Notes under the pieces: generated by a model | Databases searched by the model: none | What the model was told of the DNA's origin: nothing | The model's input: only the letters and a program-made list of their open reading frames with translations | Program-made: the position numbers and the translations under genes | NCBI GenBank assembly: GCA_022059125.1 | Contig: JAEUWY010000004.1 | Span: 4,340,001 to 4,404,000 of the forward strand | Direction: 5' to 3' | DNA: 64,000 nt | From: Corynespora cassiicola | Taxonomy: Eukaryota > Ascomycota > Dothideomycetes > Pleosporales > Corynesporascaceae | Shown here: positions 32,801 to 44,823 of the stretch, in pieces | Layout: the number at the start of each line of letters is the position of its first letter | Numbering within the stretch: the first letter of the stretch is position 1

Positions 32801-33948
32801 CTATTCTTCTCGCCATTGGTGACGGAGCCAACGATGTGTCCATGATTCAAGCTGCCCACGTTGGTGTTGGTATTAGCGGTGTCGAAGGTCTTCAGGCTGC
32901 CCGCAGTGCTGATATTTCCATTGGTCAATTCCGCTACCTCCGCAAACTCCTCTTGGTCCACGGTGCTTGGAGTTACCAGCGTGTCAGCAAAGTCATCTTG
33001 TACTCTTTCTACAAGAACATTGCTCTATTCATGACGCAGTTCTGGTACTCGTTCCAAAACGCCTTCTCCGGTCAGATCATCTACGAGTCCTGGACTCTGA
33101 CATTCTACAACGTCTTCTTCACGGCTGCGCCTCCATTCGTCCTTGGTATCTTTGACCAGTTCGTCAGCGCTCGCCTCCTAGATCGCTATCCTCAGCTGTA
33201 CAGGCTCAGTCAGAGTGGTGTCTTCTTCAGAATGCATTCGTTCTGGTCTTGGGTCGCCAACGGCTTCTACCACTCGCTGATCCTCTATTTCGCTTCGCAA
33301 GCCTTCATCCTTTGGGACTGGCCCCAGCCCGACGCCTTGAACGCCGGTCACTGGGTATGGGGAACGGCACTTTACACCGCCGCCCTCGCCACCGTGCTGC
33401 TCAAGGCCGCCCTCATTACCAACATCTGGACAAAGTACACGGTGCTCGCCATTCCCGGATCCATGGCCCTGTGGTTCATCCTGCTCCCCGTGTACGCGAT
33501 CGTCGCGCCCAAGGTCAACGTCTCCCCCGAGTACATTGGCGTCATCCAGCGCATGTTCCCCGATCCCCGCTTCTGGGCCATGCTCTGTGTGCTGCCCCCT
33601 CTCTGCCTCATCCGCGATTTCGCCTGGAAGTACTACAAGCGCATGTACCGCCCCCAGAGCTACCACCACGTGCAAGAAATTCAAAAGTACAACATCCAGG
33701 ATTACCGACCTCGGTATGTTCTCCCCCCAACCATGACCCTATTCGCCTGGTGAATGTAAGCTAACAATGATGACAGCATGGAGCAGTTCCAAAAGGCGAT
33801 CCGCAAGGTGCGGCAGGTGCAGCGCATGCGCAAACAGCGCGGGTATGCATTCTCACAGACGGATGAGTCGCAGGCGCGCGTTTTGCAGGCGTACGACACA
33901 ACGCAGGAGAGAGGACGGTATGGCGAGATGGCCAGTTCGAGGAAGTAG
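29836..33948 (+). CDS. DRS2: P4-ATPase phospholipid flippase (Drs2 type)
   Basis: Two exons, 29836-33713 and 33777-33948, give 1349 residues, the size of Drs2. Residues 1-220 are a disordered cytoplasmic tail. P4 landmarks follow in order: DGET (381-384) of the actuator, PISL (552-555) in the fourth membrane span, the phosphorylated Asp605 in DKTGTLTQN, and GDGANDV from 995. Ten spans are expected; the C-terminal ones are clear after residue 1040. The short last exon carries a conserved basic regulatory tail. Drs2-type flippases move phosphatidylserine and phosphatidylethanolamine to the cytosolic leaflet of trans-Golgi/endosome membranes, with a Cdc50 subunit. The ATG at 29836 is the first in frame. 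Both TLG2, in this window, and DRS2 serve TGN/endosome traffic; the proximity is probably chance. Confidence 0.95.
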
Positions 33949-36017
33949 GCGTTTTTGATGTTGTCAGTTGGCTTTTTGCTGTGTTTTTATACATTATTAC
34001 TTGTTCACTTTATGGCGGGGCAAGGCGTCGACCTGTTCTTTTTTTTCCCCTTTGGCTTGGACTGGCTTTTAAGCTGGGCTGGGCTGGGGATATGACGTGC
34101 GGATGAATTGGATCGAATATGGATATATACAAAAATGGCGATTGCGGCGGCGGCGAAGGGGGTGGGACGTAGGGCTGAATGGATGGTCTGGAAAGGCTTT
34201 CTCCTGAGGCCTTTGCGCGCGCGCACGCTTGTCCTTTTTTTTTAATGCATTATTCCACTCATGCGGTGTTGGCGTTTTCTTTTCTTTTCTATTCTATTCG
34301 TCTTTGTTCGTTTCTTGGTGGATTGGTATGCTGTAGAGGATTATTTCCAAAGGGGGGTTTGTAGCCGTGCGGAGAGGGGAGGGACCATGTTGGTTCTCTC
34401 CAGCTTATTTTATCTTCATCTTCCTTTTCTATTTGGCACTTTTCTTGATGTATGATTGAATGGTGGGTGGGTGGGTGGAAGGGGGCGGGGCATAGTGTCC
34501 TCGTGGGAGATGGGAAGGTAAGGGTAGGGTCGGGTAGGATCTAAGCATGAATATGGATGGGTTGGGGTTGATTGAGCGGCTCTATGGACGGAGCCTTTGA
34601 GTAAAGCTTTGCGTTGTGCGTGGTGTGGCTAGCTGAGATATCGACATTGCCAGTACGTGTAAGACATTAAGGACTGCTTCTGTGGCAGAAGCTTCCATCC
34701 CAAAGTGGATGAGCCCAGGTTTTACCGCCCCAAACGAAGGCTTAAGTGTCCGCGTGTCTTGGTAGTTCATCATATGATCTGAAGTTCAGAGACTTTCTTT
34801 TTGGCACAAATCCTTATTCGTCCGGGACTACAGAGCAACCGATTTGCGTTGCATTATTGTCCAGGCTTGTGCTTGATGTGAGTCTCGACTTGCGTTGAGG
34901 AACCAGCTACCTCAAAACACCAGACCCTGGAATGCTCTTATAGTAACCCTGTCGGGCCCGAACAGAAATCGCAGTCGGGGTCTGTGACTAGCTGCGCGAC
35001 TCCAAAACGGCCCGCGTACCTGCATTGATCGGTGTTGCGGAGCTTTCGCGGGCCAACTTTCGTATGCATCGGACGGGCACCAACTCCGATGGATGCAATC
35101 GTGTTCCACAATGCGCAGCTACCCACGCAAGAGCAGCATCCCATAGGTGGCCATCCAACAAAGTAGATTGTAATGGAGATATGGCAATCAGGGGGTTTGA
35201 ACAAGTTGCGCGAGCCGAGAGGCCGAGCCTTACACATCGAGTCTGAATAATCAAACCTGTCTTCACGCGCGAGACGACTAGCTGCAGGGTCGGGTCGCCG
35301 TATCGGTGACTCGGCGAATGGCTTACCCAAGCAGCGACCTGTCAGCCAGCTGTACCAAACTCACCACGGCGGCGAAACACTACGCATGTCCAAACCTTGG
35401 CGCCAAAAGCATTGATGCGCGTGGCAGGATCCCTGTTTCCAATCGGATTTTTCTTATACTGCCCTTTAAGGAAGGAAGCACGCTACAAATAAAGTCCACA
35501 ATAAAGCGTCCTATGCCCCAAGTACATGAAATAAATATGAAAGGCTCAGGAATTGAACTGACGGCTCTTGCAAGTCGATGGAAAAAAAGCGGCGGGGGAC
35601 TATGGGGCTTGGCGAAAGTAGAAACCGCCGCCAGCAGAGGGTCGGGGGAACGTTTGGCCCGGCTGAAGGATCGCGCTAGTAAATATTGCTGCTTTGGGAA
35701 TGGTGAGGCTCTGGAGTTAAGGTGTGGACTTGACGACATGGCGGGATGGACCTGGCGAGTTTATGCACTTCGGACGAAATGTGGTACACTTGGGAGGAGG
35801 CAGTGAATTAAGATTGGGGGCTGGTGGGATGGTATAAAGAGAGAGCATGGAGGAGGAAGAAGAAGAAGAAGAAGAAGAGGGAATATCAATCCAGCATCTT
35901 CATCTTCATAGCATTCTACAACAAACAAGTCTTTCATATTCGATACCACAGTCTTTCTGTTCTATAAGATAACTTGTGCAAGAAGCATCTACACCAATAC
36001 CCCAAACCACAACCAAC
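33949..36017. other. Intergenic, flippase 3' side and NmrA promoter
   Basis: 2.1 kb without a supported gene. An open frame of 166 codons at 35306-35806 begins on GTG and has no motif. Near the downstream gene there are a TATAAA at 35833-35838 and a GAA-rich purine tract at about 35849-35880, consistent with the NmrA-like gene's promoter. Confidence 0.5.
35833..35838 (+). promoter_or_regulatory. TATA box candidate of the NmrA-like gene
   Basis: A TATAAA lies 180 bp upstream of the ATG at 36018 on the coding strand, followed by a purine tract. Position and sequence fit a core promoter; no transcript data back it. Confidence 0.4.
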
Positions 36018-37160
36018 ATGTCCAAGACCATTGTCATCGTCGGCCTCACAGGCAACCAGGCACGCACCCCTCCCCCTCCACCCCTACAACAAAACAACTA
36101 ACTCCTCCAAAAACAGGGCTCCTCCGTAGCCCACGCCTTCCTCCAAGACCCCACCTGGAAAGTCCGAGGCATAACCCGCGACCCCAGCAAGCCCTCAGCC
36201 CAACAATGGACCACCAAGGGCGTCCAAGTCGTGCGCGCCGACCTCGACGACGCCAGCTCCCTCACGGCCGCCTTCGCGGGCGCAACCGCCATCTTCGGCG
36301 TCACCGACTTCATGGGCCTGTTTGCGGATCCGGACACGCACCGGCGGGCCGCGGAGCAGGGCCGCACGCCCAACGAGGTGGCCATGGACAGGGAGGTGCG
36401 GCAGGGTAAGAACATTGTCGATGCCGCGGCGGCGACGCTGGGGTCGCTGGACCGGTTCGTGCTCAGCACGCTGAGCGAGACCAAGAAGTGGAGCGGGGGC
36501 AAGATTACGTTCAATCTGCATTTCGACGGCAAGGCGGCGTTTGCAGAGTATGCGCGCGAGCGGTATCCCGAGCTCTGGGCCAGGACGAGTCTGCTGCAGA
36601 TGGGCGTGTTTGCGGAGAATTGGCGGATGGGGATGACGGCGCCGAAGAAGGTTGGGGAGGGCGTGTTCAAGCTGCAGGCGCCGCAGAGTGGGGAGCGCAA
36701 GTTTCCGTTGGTGGATGTCGAGGCCGATACTGGTATGTCTACTTTCTGCTGCTTTATCCTCCATTTTCTTTTCGTTATACGCTTGGATGGTTTCGGTGCT
36801 AATGCGACATCTCCAGGCTCCTTTGTTCGTGCTCTGGTTGCCTCGCCTCCAGGCCAGAACTTTGTCGGTGCGAGCGCATATCTCAACTGGAACGAGTGGT
36901 GCGCTATCTGGGCGCGTGTACACGGCGTCGAGCTCTCGTTTGAGCGCCTACCCTATGAGGTCCTCGAGGATTCCATGGGCCCGCTCGGACGCGAGATGGC
37001 CGACATGTTCAGGTACATTGAAGAGTTTGGGTACGACGGCAGCGACCCGAGTGTCGTGTACCCGTGGGATCTGGAGAAGAAGGGAGGCGTCCATGTGCCT
37101 GTCACGAGCGTGGAGGATTATATCAAGAGACAGGATTGGAGCTCAGTGCTGAATGCTTAG
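36018..37160 (+). CDS. NmrA-like NAD(P)-binding protein
   Basis: Exons 36018-36059, 36117-36732 and 36817-37160 join in frame into 333 residues. The N-terminus IVIVGLTGNQGSSVAHAFL is the Rossmann dinucleotide-binding loop of the NmrA-like atypical SDR family, split exactly between Q and G by intron 1. That intron begins GC, not GT (CAG|GCACGC ... AACAG|G), and no GT donor restores this motif. Later features, such as GKNIVDAA and DRFVLSTLSE, fit the family. The catalytic Tyr-x3-Lys of classical SDRs is not evident, as usual for NmrA redox sensors. Intron 2 (84 nt) lacks stops and is a multiple of three, so it could be mistaken for coding. A role as redox-responsive regulator or as quinone/isoflavone-type reductase are both possible. 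Confidence 0.9.
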
Positions 37161-39830
37161 GAGCGGGAAAGAATTAGTTGGCCACACTTTCAGAAAAGAT
37201 ATAATATATGAACGATTGGGTGAACGTTTTCGTATACATGATTGTACTCTGACCAAACGCATCGCTTTCTTATCCAAGTATCCAATGAGCATGCTCCGGT
37301 CACTCCCGGACGGTAGTGGCGACAAGGGAGCAAGGGGTAAGCCAAATATGGCAAGGCTCAGTCCAACTCCCTAGACGGCCCTGGAGGTCCCGGAAGCATT
37401 GACATTGGGTTTAAGACCTGAGTAAGGGGCTTTAATTAATATCGATACTACAAGCCTATAGCGAGTAGCTCATTGCCAATCCAAGGCTTTTAGCGTGGAC
37501 ATGTGGTGCGGCGAGTCTAGGCTTGAAAAGGCATGTCTAAGATGTAGATACTCTGACAGGTTAATCCTTAGGTAATCCAGAGACTTTACTGTGGGAGAGG
37601 TTTACAAGGTGCAGGCCATCATCGCTAATTAATCGTGTCGAGTATTTTGTAGTCTTCAAGAAAGACTGCGAGGCCACATCACTCCACAAAGAGGGTCTCG
37701 AGCTGGGAGGCCAGGAGGTCGGTTGGCAGAATAGCAGATAGCGGAGAAGTTTATCCAACCCACCAAGTAAAAAACTCGTAAATTGTCGTTGCCACTTGGG
37801 GACTCTGCATTCACTCAATGCCTGTGGTCCCCACCCAGCAAACCGGTGGGGAGGAGGGATTAGCCCAATAGCCGGCAGAGGAGTTAGACGGTCCCCCACG
37901 CCCTGCAGACTTTTACCCTTGCGGAAGCAAAGAAAATTGGCAAGAGATTGGTCTTTCTTGTGTAATAGGCAGGGGACGGGGCACGTCAGGCGAGAGTGGC
38001 CCTTTGGTTGTCTGTTTCAGGACCGCTTTCCGCCAGTTCCGGCAGGCCGTCGATCCTGACAAAGATATTGGTGATGCAGTCTTGAGACACAGCCTCGCCG
38101 TGCGCGCCTGATCCCAAGGCCATGGAAATTGCGGTGAGGAGCTATTCACGGAAGCCAACCGCCCTGGTTTGGCGAGGCCTCGGTTCGATTGGCCTGCCCG
38201 CAGCTCTTCGGCATGCGGTGGGAACCGCATACTCGTTGGAGCCTAGTAGAGAGGATGCCGTGCATGCCTCCTGCAGGACGTCGCCGTCGCCGTCGCCGTC
38301 GCCGTCGTCCAGGTAGGCGACGGCCATCGAATGCTCGAGCAGCAGGTGGGTGCAGAGGGCGCGAGATGCGAGACGCGAGTCCATGGCAGACGCTTGCTGT
38401 GCAGACAAGCATTGCACCGGCCCTCTACAAGCGGACGGCTGCAGCTTGAGTCCAGCAGAAAAGCCGGGCGCTCTCCACAATCCAAGACATGAGGTCGGAA
38501 CAACGTTGCGGTGGGCGGCGGGTCCGAGGTCGGGATGCGAGTCCAGCTCCTGCATGCGGCCTAGTGCAGCGTCCACAGCGACCCTCTCGTCGCCCTCTGC
38601 CGGACAGACGCTGTGTCCCCAGACCATTCGCTATAAACCCTCGACCAAGCTCCCCATACGTCGACTACATTTTTGGAAGTATCTCCTCCTGTCGCCCTTC
38701 ATCTCCGCCCGCCCCGCCCCGCCTTTCCAAGCCGACTGCGACAACAGCCCGCCCGTCCCCCAGCCCCCCAGTCTCCAGTCTCCAGTCTCCAGTCCCGAGT
38801 GCGCCTCTGCCCAACGCAACAAGCCGCAGCCCAGTTGAATCGTCCACACGCGCACACTGCCCAAATGCACCGACTGACCGCACCCCGGCCCCTTGGCGGC
38901 CAGCAACCGTGGGGTGGCGCTCGATGGCCACCTGGGCACCGCCCTACACCGGTACTGCTCGTATCGGAGCCTTGACGTCGCTTGGCCGTGCAGCTGAGGC
39001 CCTCAATGGCAGCGGCCTCGAAACCCTTTCCCACGCGCCTGCACGTCAATTTTGGCCGGGAGATTTTGGCCGAAACGGGCACAGGACCACCACGGATGCT
39101 GTCGACCGGCAGACGCAGCGGCGGGGTAATCCGGGGGCGACGGCGAGTCGCGCCCAACGTGAACCAACGTGAACCCGGGCGCCGCGCAAGTCGAAATATA
39201 GACGCCGAATGGCAGCCATCTCGACGCAGATGGCGGCCGACAGGGAACCTGGACTCACATACCGCGTTGGGATAGTGACGATCGCCTGCTAGGCCCAAAG
39301 TGGCTTGAGGGCTGATTGGCAGCAGCTCTCGCGGCATCCTGATAACCCCTCCAGAGCGGCCGTCGATGCCGTGATCGTGCTGTACCTTCAGAATCCACCC
39401 TGGTTCGCTGCCCGGACGAGAACCGTGGTGCTGGTCGAGGCCGAGCGTGCCATCTCTGGCCTCCCTCCCTCCTCCCCTATCACCATCCCAATCCACCTCT
39501 GCGCCCCGCTCCCATGATCCCTGATAAGCATCACTCCCTCTGATCCACATTAAATCCACGCCAGGCCAGCCTGCTGCTTGGAAGTGATAGTGGGCGTCGA
39601 TAAAGCCCTCAGGAGGACGGCCTCGATGACCTTGGGGTAGATCGTTACTCTACCTAAAGTCTCGCTACCCACACTATATCTGCTGCCGTGCAACCCCTCG
39701 AGCCAAGCCCGTGCCTCGATTCCGACAGTCTTCTCTTCCATCGCGCCTTCTGTCTCGCTGATTTCTAATATCTCTTCGCTGTGCCTGGCTGTCCTGGGCA
39801 CCCCGTCTGTATAGACATACTGATCTCGCC
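37161..39830. other. Long intergenic region, simple repeats only
   Basis: 2.7 kb without a supported gene. Features seen are a (CGTCGC)n microsatellite at 38279-38308 and a short CCAGTCT tandem at about 38769-38794. Long GC-driven frames on both strands, for example 38699-39559 (-), show no family signature and are rejected. The 3' end is the leader of the DUF3445-type gene. Confidence 0.45.
38279..38308. repeat. (CGTCGC)n microsatellite
   Basis: About five copies of a CGTCGC hexamer in intergenic DNA. Frames crossing it encode artificial Arg or Asp-Gly runs. Confidence 0.85.
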
Positions 39831-41424
39831 ATGGTAGGCCCCGTCCTGGTGCTGCTGGCTGCAGCTTTCCTCGTCAGTACCGTCTTTCTCCTCGTCTCCA
39901 AGCAAGGGAGACGTCATGTCTTTCTGAACCGCCTCCAGCTGCACCGACGCAGGACATCGGGTTCAAATACGCCCCCGCGTTCTCTCTCGCCGGGCAAGAA
40001 GCAATTGGACGATCCCTCCGCCCCCGACTACACGGAAACCTATCCACCATCTCGGAGGTTTACTCTAGCTGAGATCCCCGGCCTGGCAGCGAAGCTGAGC
40101 AAGACCAAGGAGCAACTCGCCGCATCCCCGCCAGAGTCGAGAAAGGCTTGGCTACCCTGGACCGCGTCGTACTTGGAGGCCAAAACGCCGCAGTTCACCC
40201 CTTGCGAATTCTCGACAGAGGAAATCAAGGCTCTTGGGGATTTTCCGGATTACGCCACACTGAGCGGCGTGCCGCTTCCCCGGCCATACCGTGAATTCGA
40301 CATTAAGAAGGCGCTACCGCGGCCCTACAGACCTTTTAGATGGGCCTATCATCAGACTATGTGTAAGCGAATGCGAGTGCGAGTAAACCACTCCCAATGA
40401 GTGCTGACTAGTTGCCAGCCCTGACCAAGATGGAACCTGACTGGTGGCTCGAACTTGAGAACACCTACGAGGAGCGCATCAAACAGAGGCAGGATCTCTT
40501 TGCAGAACATGGCACGGGGGTCCTCGATGCCCTTCCTGGCTCCGACTTGGCCTGCAAGGAGCTCATGGAGATGGCGTTGCAGTTTCTCTGTGCGCGTTAC
40601 CCCCAGTATTTCCGTTTGGATCTGGATAAGAAAATCTTCTACAACGACATTCTGCATACCGAGTCTGACATCAACACCATGCATCCTCTCCAGGTTCTCC
40701 TGAACAATGTGCCCGAGGACTTTGCCATCATGTTGCGAGATCCCGAAACAGGTTACTACTCCTTCCGAGCCGGCATCATTTGCAGTGCACTGGGCTGGAA
40801 CGTGGCCTCTAAGATGGGCCTCAAGCTACACGAGATCCATGCGCCCATACCGGACTACAAGGAAAAGATGCAATTCTCAATGGACAGGTGGGTGGTACTG
40901 AATGATAGATTAGCATTCGAACATGGCACTGATGGTTCAACAGGTACTTTGCAAAGAAGCCAACAGACAAGGCAATTCAACGCGGATCGTGGGGCCTCGA
41001 AGTCGACCAGCCACTGTACATGCCCCCCGGCGACCCACACGAGAAGCACCGCGAGGTTCAGATGGCTGATCTTGACCTCTCTCGTTGCCACCTGCGCGTG
41101 GACTGGCAGACGTTGCGCCGCCTTCCTCTTTCGGGTGCTGTGGTGTTCAATTTCAAGGCTCTCTTCACTCCGGTGGAAGCCTTCCGCGACGAGCCATACG
41201 TACCCGCTCTTCTTTTGAAGGTCCTCAACGAGGGAAAAACTAACCTAATGGAATACAAGAATACTTGGCACACAGAACACGTGGTCAAGCCGGCCATGGA
41301 GAAGTTTGCAAAGGAACAGGTCGAAAAGGGATTGGTGCCGGCTGACTGGGAGCCGCACACACTAGAGGAGAGCCCATGGTACCCAGGCTGGGAAGAGAAA
41401 TGGCACCGCGAGCAGGGCTTTTAG
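39831..41424 (+). CDS. Heme-dependent oxidative N-demethylase-like (DUF3445)
   Basis: Exons 39831-40362, 40419-40887 and 40944-41424 (56-nt GT-AG introns) give 493 residues. The N-terminus has one hydrophobic segment (about residues 3-23), a likely membrane anchor. The body matches the DUF3445 family: EPDWWLELENTYEERIKQR, the LLNNVPEDFAIMLRD motif, SALGWNVASKMGLKLHEIHAPIP, a conserved NW/RYF segment after intron 2, and a C-terminal LPLSGAVVFNFKAL region. Bacterial relatives are PAS-heme subunits that demethylate amines oxidatively; fungal members are common but uncharacterised. A membrane-anchored oxidoreductase is the best guess. Same strand as its neighbours but separated by gaps of 0.5 and 2.7 kb. 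Confidence 0.88.
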
Positions 41425-41948
41425 ACACAAAATCTCAAGGCGGCAATCTGCATCCATCTTCCTACCATGCATAGCCAGCGCTGGAAGCTTCAGCAGCATT
41501 TCGGTCAAGATGCATCAGCACCCATTTACGATTTTACAAATTCATGGCGCTCGGAGACTTGGATGGCAGTCTCACTTATCGGCTCTGGTACGGTGTACAA
41601 AGGTAATGCATTTCCTAATGTACGTCTATCGTGCTCAATGAAACAAATCTCGATTCCTTTGACCAGCAAAAGTGTACACATTTGGCGAATCACATACAGG
41701 TGATGAGATTTTTAGGCCATTCTGAGGCTCAGTGAGGAAAGGTGGCGCGTGCTTCAATGTGTGGTTGTTGAACTTGCTTGCGCCCTAGGCATCTCTCATA
41801 ACTGTTGGGATACGTCTATGATTCTGGATGGAAAAAAAAGTCCAGTGTGCGTTGAAGATGCCGTGCCTTGCTTCCGTCGCTCTGTTACTCCTCAATCCTC
41901 TTTCAGACCGCCCACTGTTGATCCTTTCCATCCACACACTTTCCCATC
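41425..41948. other. Intergenic, 524 bp
   Basis: This contains the 3' UTR of the DUF3445-type gene and the promoter of the deaminase-like gene. No coding frame or repeat is evident. Confidence 0.5.
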
Positions 41949-44006
41949 ATGTCGTGCCAGGTGGGCAATGCCCAAGATGGTCACACGGCCGAGTTCCTCT
42001 CCGAGAAGGAATTATTGGAATATGTCAAGATCACCGAGCTTCTCGCTAAAACCAACGCCATGAGGAATATCCCCGAATTCTTCTACCAAAGGTACAACCG
42101 GTGCAACCATCGCGAAGCGCTTTACCATTACCTGACTGACTTTTGCAACCTCTTGGTCCGTCGTGACGAGTCGATTGCCGTCGCTGCAGTAGATACAAAG
42201 GGTCATTTGCTTCGGATATCCGAGACCATGGCTTGTGCTGGCAGTGCCCCCAAGGACGATGCAGAAGTTGACGAGACCAACGTGGGGCTGGCATCAGACG
42301 GTGCCGCCGATATTGGGGACTCGGTAGCACGTTGGTGGCTCTCGAGGGCAAAGTCCAACAGTGGCAAGGGACTCGTGCCCAGCACCAATGTCACGACAGC
42401 GGAGCATGGCGCCACGTTGGTGCAGCTCGTCAGACGCACCTATACCGCCAAAGACGACGCCGAACTGCGCGTCAGCCGAGAGAAGCTGTCCCAGTACGTT
42501 TACGTCAGCTCATGCGCAAGGATATACTCCCGGTTCGAGGCGGGGAGGGGGTCCCGCAATCTGTACGAGTTCCTAACCAAGACCGGGGACGACATCCGCG
42601 CATTCACGGGCGCCCACGCCCAAGACCAAGCCTCGAATCTGCTGGAAGGCGAGCCCCTCTCCGCACCCCACACGCGGGCACTCTCCCTCCTGATAGACAC
42701 GCTCCGCTCCCTACACGACGTCGACCTCCAAGACGCCACCGCCTGGGAAGAAGCGCTCGCGGACGGACAGCCCATCTACTACAACGCCTCGGGCCGCCTC
42801 GCCTTCCAGACGCTCATCTCGCTCGTGGTGACGGAGCTGTACAAGGCGGTCGTGGACCTCGTGTGCGACCTCAACGACGGGCAGACCATCAAGGAGGGCG
42901 ACTGTCCCTTCCCATATCCAAGCCCCTACACCGACCACGGCCCGGAATGGGACCCTCTCGATCCGCAAGTGTGGGACTGGGCCCAGGCGACCGACGAGCG
43001 CGCCAGCACCGTGGGCACCCTCATGGCGCTGCTGGGCCTCCTGAGGGTCGATCTGGGGAGGTATCTCGTGCGCAACCTCGTGTTTCTGCGGGGCGTGTTC
43101 GAGATTGCGGGCGCGAGGACGAGGGTAGATGGCCGGTTCTACCAGCCGCAGACGCAGCCGCAGTCGCAACAGCAGCCGTCCCAAGAGGGACTGGATGAGT
43201 CGTTGCGGGCAGAGGTTGCAGAGGTGGATAACGAGGTCCAGCGCAAGGCGTGGGGGTGCGGGGTGCTGCTCTGGCTGGAGCAGATCGGGCTGCACGACCG
43301 TGCCATGATGAAGCTATCCAAGTCGTTGGCGGCCAAGGACGACAGGAACAGGGTGTGCGGCGATGTGGTGCGCAGCGTCGAGCTCGAGTACGTGCGCGTC
43401 GACTCGCCGCCCGCGCAGGCCTGCCCCCCGCCGCAGCACATGGGGGACTATCTGGACGGCTTTGAGATTGCGCCGGGCTCGAAGCTGGCCGGGGGCGATG
43501 TGGTGCGCATTCGGCGGTGGATGTACAGGACGAATGGCAACCTGCCCGTGGACTACTTCCTCCGGCCCGTGGCCTTGACGCCGGCTCTACACTGCGAGGC
43601 CACCATCCCCTCTCTTTATATCTTCGCCCGACACGTCCAAAAAGCCCAAAAGGCGGGCGCACGCACGGCATGGCCACACAGCCTCCCGTCCCAGCGCACC
43701 ATCGACTCGCTCGCCTCGCCCCTCCACGTCCTGGCCGCCTCCCAAAAGTGCTGTCCGTCGTGCAGCGCCTTGTCCGAATGGACAAAGACAAAGGAGCTCG
43801 ACGTGCCCGTGCTGCTCTATCCCGGCGGCGTCGCGCTCTGGAGGGCCTCCGCCCTGGCGCCCTGGCTGCCCCGGAGGGCGGGCGAAGCCATGCTCCACCA
43901 CGCGAGAACCTGTCTGCGGTTCCGCCTGGGCCAGATCCTCGAGGCCGAAAAGACAATCGAGATGCAAGCAAGCTTCTTGATGAATCCGCTGCGATGGAAC
44001 TTTTGA
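41949..44006 (+). CDS. Putative zinc-dependent deaminase-like protein
   Basis: A single frame of 685 residues from a true ATG. The N-terminal 450 residues are mostly helical with no domain I can name. The C-terminal region has H548-C-E550 (in LHCEATI) followed by C601-C602-P-S-C605 after an LHVLAAS segment. The HxE...PCxxC arrangement is the active-site signature of the cytidine/nucleic-acid deaminase superfamily, where His and two Cys bind zinc and Glu shuttles the proton. Fungal members of the OTT_1508-like deaminase family have the same layout at the end of a long helical protein. The substrate is unknown, and a nucleotide, nucleic acid or small-molecule target are all possible. The family call is from motif and layout only; loss of activity cannot be excluded. 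Confidence 0.68.
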   Translation: MSCQVGNAQDGHTAEFLSEKELLEYVKITELLAKTNAMRNIPEFFYQRYNRCNHREALYHYLTDFCNLLVRRDESIAVAAVDTKGHLLRISETMACAGSAPKDDAEVDETNVGLASDGAADIGDSVARWWLSRAKSNSGKGLVPSTNVTTAEHGATLVQLVRRTYTAKDDAELRVSREKLSQYVYVSSCARIYSRFEAGRGSRNLYEFLTKTGDDIRAFTGAHAQDQASNLLEGEPLSAPHTRALSLLIDTLRSLHDVDLQDATAWEEALADGQPIYYNASGRLAFQTLISLVVTELYKAVVDLVCDLNDGQTIKEGDCPFPYPSPYTDHGPEWDPLDPQVWDWAQATDERASTVGTLMALLGLLRVDLGRYLVRNLVFLRGVFEIAGARTRVDGRFYQPQTQPQSQQQPSQEGLDESLRAEVAEVDNEVQRKAWGCGVLLWLEQIGLHDRAMMKLSKSLAAKDDRNRVCGDVVRSVELEYVRVDSPPAQACPPPQHMGDYLDGFEIAPGSKLAGGDVVRIRRWMYRTNGNLPVDYFLRPVALTPALHCEATIPSLYIFARHVQKAQKAGARTAWPHSLPSQRTIDSLASPLHVLAASQKCCPSCSALSEWTKTKELDVPVLLYPGGVALWRASALAPWLPRRAGEAMLHHARTCLRFRLGQILEAEKTIEMQASFLMNPLRWNF

Positions 44007-44823
44007 CGCGCCGCGCGCGCGCGCACTCTGGGCGGCTTTTGAGGACGTTGCAGGATGACAGCGGGTGGCCGCATGGGAGGGCGGCGAGTCGTCCGCCTAG
44101 AGTCATCGCCGTCGCGCCCGGGCCCATGTCCCGAAGCGGCCTAGCTGCCTTGTAACGTCCCCCCCCCCTTCCCCACACCCATCCGACACCCACACACCTC
44201 GGCAGCTACCTAGGTCAGCAAACGTGCTGCCACCCCGGTCGGACACCCTTGGCCTTGGCTCCAACGCGATGAAGCATGATTACGGAGCCATCAGCATCGC
44301 CCTGGGAGCTCCAATGGCCGGGCCAGACATGGAAATCAGCAACTCTCGTCGATATATGCATCGGACTGGGTGACGATGCTTTGTACTCGACATGTGTCCA
44401 CCGGAGGACCGCGCTGGGACCGCTTTTGGTAACGCAAGGCGCCCGGATTACCGAGGATTCGATGTCTGGGCGGGATCGCCATGGACCCTCAGCAAGAGGG
44501 GGTGGTTTTTAACCGTTTACGGGACAGACGGAGGGAATCAGGGCGGACTAGTAGGGGGGGATTGATGGACCGTAATCCAGTCTTTCTCACCCGTCCGGGT
44601 AGCGTCTGAGGACATGTCCTTGGTGGCCGAATGGCTAGACTCGGTAAGAGGGAAGGCACGCGCTTGCAGGGTTGGCAGCTTATGAAGCTTTAAGAGCTGT
44701 TGCTCCCGCGTGGACGTGTTTTTCTGGACTACCTCGGATCCTGCTTCTGCTCTTCTCTGTCTTACTCTCTTATTCTTTGCTGCTACGTCGGATACCGCTC
44801 TTTTCGAATACACGACCTTCAAC
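44007..44823. other. Intergenic, 817 bp
   Basis: This separates the deaminase-like and monooxygenase genes. It starts with alternating CG-rich sequence (gcgcgcgcgc near 44018) and contains a C9-type homopolymer at about 44159-44168. No gene is supported. Confidence 0.5.

Noticed and set aside
35306..35806. 166-codon plus-strand frame before the NmrA-like gene
   Set aside because: Starts on GTG, has no motif, and lies in the promoter-like region of the next gene.
38279..38308. Possible CRISPR-like or satellite array
   Set aside because: Plain hexanucleotide microsatellite without spacers, in a eukaryotic genome.
38699..39559. 286-codon minus-strand frame in the 37-40 kb gap
   Set aside because: Crosses simple repeats, Arg/Gly-rich, no recognisable family.
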